DNA of 29,394 bases. Origin: Cladophialophora immunda. Its lineage: Eukaryota > Ascomycota > Eurotiomycetes > Chaetothyriales > Herpotrichiellaceae. The DNA is taken from positions 1-29,394 of the forward strand of contig NW_015622551.1 of assembly GCF_000835495.1 (NCBI RefSeq), written 5' to 3'. This document shows positions 26,328 through 29,394 of this stretch, one piece after another. The notes under the pieces were generated by a model. The model was not told the DNA's origin and made no database searches. It saw nothing but the letters and a program-made list of their open reading frames with translations. Each line of letters starts with the position of its first letter. The stretch's first letter is position 1. Both the position numbers and the translations under genes were made by a program.

Positions 26328-27458
26328 CTAGTCGTGACCCCATTCACGCCTGCAGACTGGGCAGGTAGTTCGGTAAGACACATGCGTTCGGATGCAGATC
26401 TCATGGAAATAATGATTGCAAGAGCTCTTTTTCACCTGTCGGATTTGCCTCGGCCTGTTACCAACAGGTTTGATTTTGCATAAGCAAATGGGACATTCCT
26501 CGTCGAATTTGGGTTCGAGATCCTGGGTATCGACATTTTCCAACGTTTGAAGAACTCGGTCTATCGTTGTTCGTTTTTTCTGAAAAGACTCGAGATACTG
26601 CGTGGCGAGATGGTATGCCCAAGACGTCGGATGACGCTTGCGAAGCATATCAAGTGTTTGCTGATCAGTTGGATCAAGGCAGCGGGCCAGGAGCAGGAAA
26701 AAGAATGCTTGGTTGTCGTCGTCTCGGAAGGATAGGGCGCAGAGACGAAGAAATCGCACTTTTGACTGGACAATGATATCCTCGCTGAATAACCACAGCA
26801 TCATTGCCTCGAAAGGTATCCACTCCTTCACTGTGCCTTCTGTTTTTTGGACGAGATGGATCTGTGTGAGAGCTGAGCATGCATCATATGATAGGCGGCG
26901 CCATTCAGCTGTACGGATATCATGGTCGGAATCCCACTGCTCCAATAATTCGTCACATTCAGATAAGGCTTGCAAGCACGATAGTAGTAGGTCCTTGCTC
27001 TTCCCCATGTTATTCTTTCTGTATTCTTTAATTCCCCAGCGTTTGAGCGACCGGACAAACTGTAGAATGTCTGGGGAAGGGCTGGACGTCCCTTGTTGAT
27101 TCAGTTTAACACCTAACTCGTCCGGGTAATAGAGCGGTGTTTCTGGGCGAAAGGTCGTTCCGTCTAGGAGGGACTTTGCCACGCGGCGCGCAGTCTCGCT
27201 CTCCTTGAGGATTTCAAAGGTGAATTTCGTAGCTCGCCAACTTTCCTTGACACAGCGGCAGCGGTAGCTCAGCCATCGGCAAAAACCTTGAGCATATTCG
27301 ACCGAGCTCTCGTCAAAGACAAAACTCGATCGAGATTGGACAGTGCTCTCCGCCGATACTTCAACTCGTAGGTCGACATCGGCATCTTGAGAGGGCTGTA
27401 AGTGGCCCCCGAAAAAACAGCCATTAATCCCAAACGGTCCGCGAATAGCGAACTTCAT
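26328..27458 (-). CDS. RING-H2 finger protein (putative E3 ubiquitin ligase), 376 aa
   Basis: ATG at 27458 (MKFAIRGPFGI) is preferred over the GTG-opened extension to 27551; the frame is intact to 26328. A C-terminal RING-H2 is complete: C322-x2-C325, C347-x-H349, H352-x2-C355, C366-x2-C369 (phrases CPIC, SCNHYFHEIC and CPVC), ending close to the C-terminus. The remaining 320 residues are largely helical, with helix pairs such as SKDLLLSCLQALSECDELL and WRRLSYDACSALTQIHLV that suggest TPR-like repeats; that is inference. RING-H2 proteins recruit E2 enzymes to substrates bound elsewhere in the chain, here probably by the helical part. It lies upstream of gene C on the same strand and is divergent from the 28222 frame and gene A. 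It shows no decay, unlike gene C. Confidence 0.82.
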   Translation of the reverse strand: MKFAIRGPFGINGCFFGGHLQPSQDADVDLRVEVSAESTVQSRSSFVFDESSVEYAQGFCRWLSYRCRCVKESWRATKFTFEILKESETARRVAKSLLDGTTFRPETPLYYPDELGVKLNQQGTSSPSPDILQFVRSLKRWGIKEYRKNNMGKSKDLLLSCLQALSECDELLEQWDSDHDIRTAEWRRLSYDACSALTQIHLVQKTEGTVKEWIPFEAMMLWLFSEDIIVQSKVRFLRLCALSFRDDDNQAFFFLLLARCLDPTDQQTLDMLRKRHPTSWAYHLATQYLESFQKKRTTIDRVLQTLENVDTQDLEPKFDEECPICLCKIKPVGNRPRQIRQVKKSSCNHYFHEICIRTHVSYRTTCPVCRREWGHD

Positions 27459-28221
27459 AGTCACGAGAAAGACAAAGATTTCCTTTGGAGTGGACTTGCG
27501 GAAACCGGTAGAATGGAAGAAAAGTCTGAATAAATTGCAGGCCGACAGCACCCACCGCCAAGGATTTCTACGCCACGTGATAAGGATGGCGCAGCGCAGT
27601 CAATCCGCCAAAATAACCTCATACAGCCACATGATTGGTGAGGCCACTGTCCTCAAGGACCCCAACTGTACAGTCATACAATAACATGAACCGGGAAAAA
27701 TGCAGGTAGCCATGTAGAACCAGCTAGACCCCAATGGGATTAGCCCGCCTGGAAGTATGAAAATAAATAAATAAAATAAAAAATACAGTACATTCATACA
27801 ACTCTGGAGATTTAGAGGAAAGACATAGTTATATCATTAGATGCACCTCAGTGACGTGCATTGAATGGTGTTAGAAATCGGAAGGAGTATCGAAACTTTT
27901 TGACGCTCGTGTTGGCGGCAATCTGCCTTTAGAGGCATGCTGCTTTACCCCCTGCTATTTCTCGAGTGCGTGGCCCCTGTCCTAGCATCTCTTAAGCTCT
28001 CGAAGTCCTCGTCGCCATTCCAGAAGGTATATTCTCTAGCTTCCGCCTCCTGCCCGAGTCGTTCCACTTCAGCCAAAACCTCGAGAGCACCTGATTCATC
28101 TTAAAAGAAGGGAGAATATCAGACCAATGAAGTATCCCTTGTTCATTATAGGCTGTTATCCTTGTATGTAAAGCATCCCCTCAGAGCACTTGCTCCTATT
28201 GGCCATGCATGAAATCACGAC
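27459..28221. other. Intergenic region with an A-rich patch and one short exon-like frame
   Basis: An AAATAAATAAAATAAAAAAT patch lies at about 27762-27785. A 51-codon minus-strand frame at 27945-28099 is listed separately. Nothing else is seen. Confidence 0.4.
27945..28099 (-). pseudogene. Possible terminal exon of an unknown gene
   Basis: On the minus strand a 51-codon frame reads LEVLAEVERLGQEAEAREY, then FWNGDEDFESLRDAR, and ends at TAA 27947-27945. It is preceded by a good 3' splice-site context (CTGAT, a pyrimidine run, AAG at 28102-28100). No upstream exon with a matching phase or start was found. The text is acidic and helical. It is probably an orphaned exon. Confidence 0.3.
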
Positions 28222-28527
28222 TTGACATGGGACGAGTACCTTTCGCAGCATGAAGCGGACGCATTACGGCTTCTTAGGGACAAAATGCCTTTCGAAGTGG
28301 ATAGGCTAGTAGCATATCGAAACCTAAGACAATCTGAAAATACGAAGGAGAAGCGATTATTCGACTTGTCACAAATGCTCAGAGAAGACGTCGATGTACA
28401 GCCTCACTTAGGATCTGGGCCAGTGACGGTTTTGACAGAAGGCTCTCTTCATAACTTTGAAGGAATCCTGAACGAACTCAGGGAAGGTGTTGCAAACCCA
28501 CCTTCGGGTAGCCACATACAGGACTAA
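28222..28527 (+). CDS. Hypothetical protein fragment, about 100 aa
   Basis: The frame is open from a stop near 28210 and ends at TAA 28525-28527. It begins with TTG followed by TWDEYLSQHEADALRLL and has no ATG before codon 22 (28285). The text is helical and charged (DKMPFEVDRLVAYRNLR, LFDLSQMLREDV) and looks coding. It probably represents an exon or the remnant of a longer gene. It ends 58 nt before the ATG of gene A on the same strand. No family is recognised. Confidence 0.4.
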   Translation: MTWDEYLSQHEADALRLLRDKMPFEVDRLVAYRNLRQSENTKEKRLFDLSQMLREDVDVQPHLGSGPVTVLTEGSLHNFEGILNELREGVANPPSGSHIQD

Positions 28528-28585
28528 AACTGGCAGTCGACCGACTTGACGGACTGGCGAAGATCATCCCATCTTCTCCCTGGAC

Positions 28586-29394
28586 ATGATTATCATAGTT
28601 GGTCGACCGATGAAGCCCGTCACCCACGCGAGCGATCGGATTGTTGACAACGTCACCCTCAGCTTCCGCAATTGGCGCTCCTCCTACAGCTGCAAGCACA
28701 TCCGTGGTTTTGCCTTTGACCTTCAACATCGGACCTTCCGTCTTGCCACTGCGGCCACGCGCGAATCCTGGTTCATCGTCTTCCACCCCGCTGGGACCCG
28801 GATACATGAGCTTCCTCCTTCGTGTCGAGCGCAGCGACAAAAAGCGGAAGAGGCGTCGAAGTCGAGTGCCTTACGATCCGAGCATGCCCAATTCCTCGCC
28901 GCCTACATCAAGCAGCTGTTCCTCCTCAACGAATTATTGGGTGAAGGAGTGGAAGGTCCGTGGATCCTGGATGGACCGCAGGTGCAGACGATCACATTCA
29001 ATAAATGGACCACGTTTCAGGAAGTGTTTATGGAGAACTGGGAGGAGTACGTTCACGACCACACTGAAGACCCATTTTGGTACGAGAATCAGCCGGCATT
29101 TCACGCTTACGACTACGGTGCCAATATCGAGATCCAGGTGAATGACCACTTGCGGTCCATGCCAAAGCAGGAGAGCCTCCGACCCGTGGAAGAGTCCTCG
29201 GACGAGGATGATGCGGAATCAGACGCCGAGCCCGCCAATACTCGATCTCCCGCGCACCCCAGTCAGCCCGAATCGCGGCTCGACTCGCCTGTCGATCCCA
29301 GGCACGAAGATCCCGCTGTCGAGGAGACGGGTGAACAGGACGGTGGTCGGCATTCAGAAAGGGTCATACCTGCCGACTTCTACCCTACCGGTCT
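28586..29394 (+). CDS. Gene A: N-terminal part of a large uncharacterised fungal protein
   Basis: ATG at 28586 (MIIIVGRPMKPVTHASD) follows an in-frame TGA at 28547 and is the first ATG. The frame stays open to the window end, so the gene continues beyond it; 269 codons are visible. Landmarks are NWRSSYSCKHIRGFAFDL, RESWFIVFHP, a charged linker, QFLAAYIKQLFLLNELLGEG, GPWILDGP, FNKWTTFQEVFMENWEEYV, DPFWYENQPAFHAYDYGANI and EIQVNDHLR, then a long acidic, Ser/Pro-rich linker. I recall this as the start of a large multicopy fungal family that occurs together with families B and C. The first few residues before MKPVT may not be native. No catalytic motif is visible in this part. Confidence 0.7.
   Translation, partial: MIIIVGRPMKPVTHASDRIVDNVTLSFRNWRSSYSCKHIRGFAFDLQHRTFRLATAATRESWFIVFHPAGTRIHELPPSCRAQRQKAEEASKSSALRSEHAQFLAAYIKQLFLLNELLGEGVEGPWILDGPQVQTITFNKWTTFQEVFMENWEEYVHDHTEDPFWYENQPAFHAYDYGANIEIQVNDHLRSMPKQESLRPVEESSDEDDAESDAEPANTRSPAHPSQPESRLDSPVDPRHEDPAVEETGEQDGGRHSERVIPADFYPTG

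Noticed and set aside
1..29394. CRISPR array, tRNA, rRNA or bacterial operon
   Set aside because: No regular short repeats with spacers, no tRNA-like cloverleaf and no ribosome binding sites were seen; the introns are eukaryotic.

Overview
The window looks like an accessory region of a filamentous ascomycete (Pezizomycotina, probably Eurotiales such as Aspergillus or Penicillium). The signs are short introns (43-96 nt) with GTAAGT-like donors and CTAAC/CTGAT-like branch points, fungal accessory families (FHA-kinase, BTB, RING, PD-(D/E)XK nucleases), a Tad-like LINE relic, and many broken genes in which C/T and G/A transitions are prominent, as expected of a RIP-like process. I see no housekeeping gene, tRNA, rRNA or CRISPR. 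Family names come from recognising motifs and from memory; nothing was searched.

Left part (1-12.2 kb): a frameshifted relic of a fungal PD-(D/E)XK-like family (264-1072); a 348-aa single-exon unknown (1506-2552, -); a four-exon gene whose internal exon-intron unit is duplicated in tandem (3319-4829, +); a small helical protein (5327-5707, -); a spliced degenerate BTB-like gene (5764-6661, -); a frameshifted helical protein gene (6984-7533, +); a pair of diverged inverted copies of one gene relic (7850-8114 and 8411-8697); an intact BTB protein (8834-9550, -); a 260-aa protein that is a miniature paralogue of the large gene at 22.0-24.7 kb (9968-10750, +); and a four-exon unknown with a 19-nt first exon (11411-12210, -).

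Middle part (12.2-22 kb): a spliced PD-(D/E)XK nuclease-like gene with no clear start codon (13266-14724, -), a possible retropepsin relic near 15.5 kb, a basic-tailed unknown (16333-17052, +), a complete FHA plus serine/threonine kinase gene with one intron (17343-19124, +), a LINE ORF1 relic joined in frame to an unrelated tail (19508-20803, -), and a 2EXR/F-box-like C-terminal region (20961-21506, +).

Right part (22-29.4 kb): the most unusual block. It holds three very large fungal families that I recognise only as uncharacterised multicopy genes. Gene B (22030-24738, +) has an AT-hook-like start and is cut by one in-frame TAG. Gene C (25063-26100, -) is an OrsD-like zinc-finger protein, also cut by one in-frame TAG, which sits in the stem of a near-perfect 22-bp hairpin. 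Gene A (28586 to window end, +) is intact as far as visible. Between B and C lies an inverted, frameshifted piece of a gene B relative. A RING-H2 gene (26328-27458, -) lies between C and A. The A/B/C association, and the decay of B and C but not visibly of A, is the best candidate here for an undescribed system, possibly a mobile or telomere-associated module. No transposase, tyrosine recombinase or helicase domain is visible inside the window, so that remains inference.
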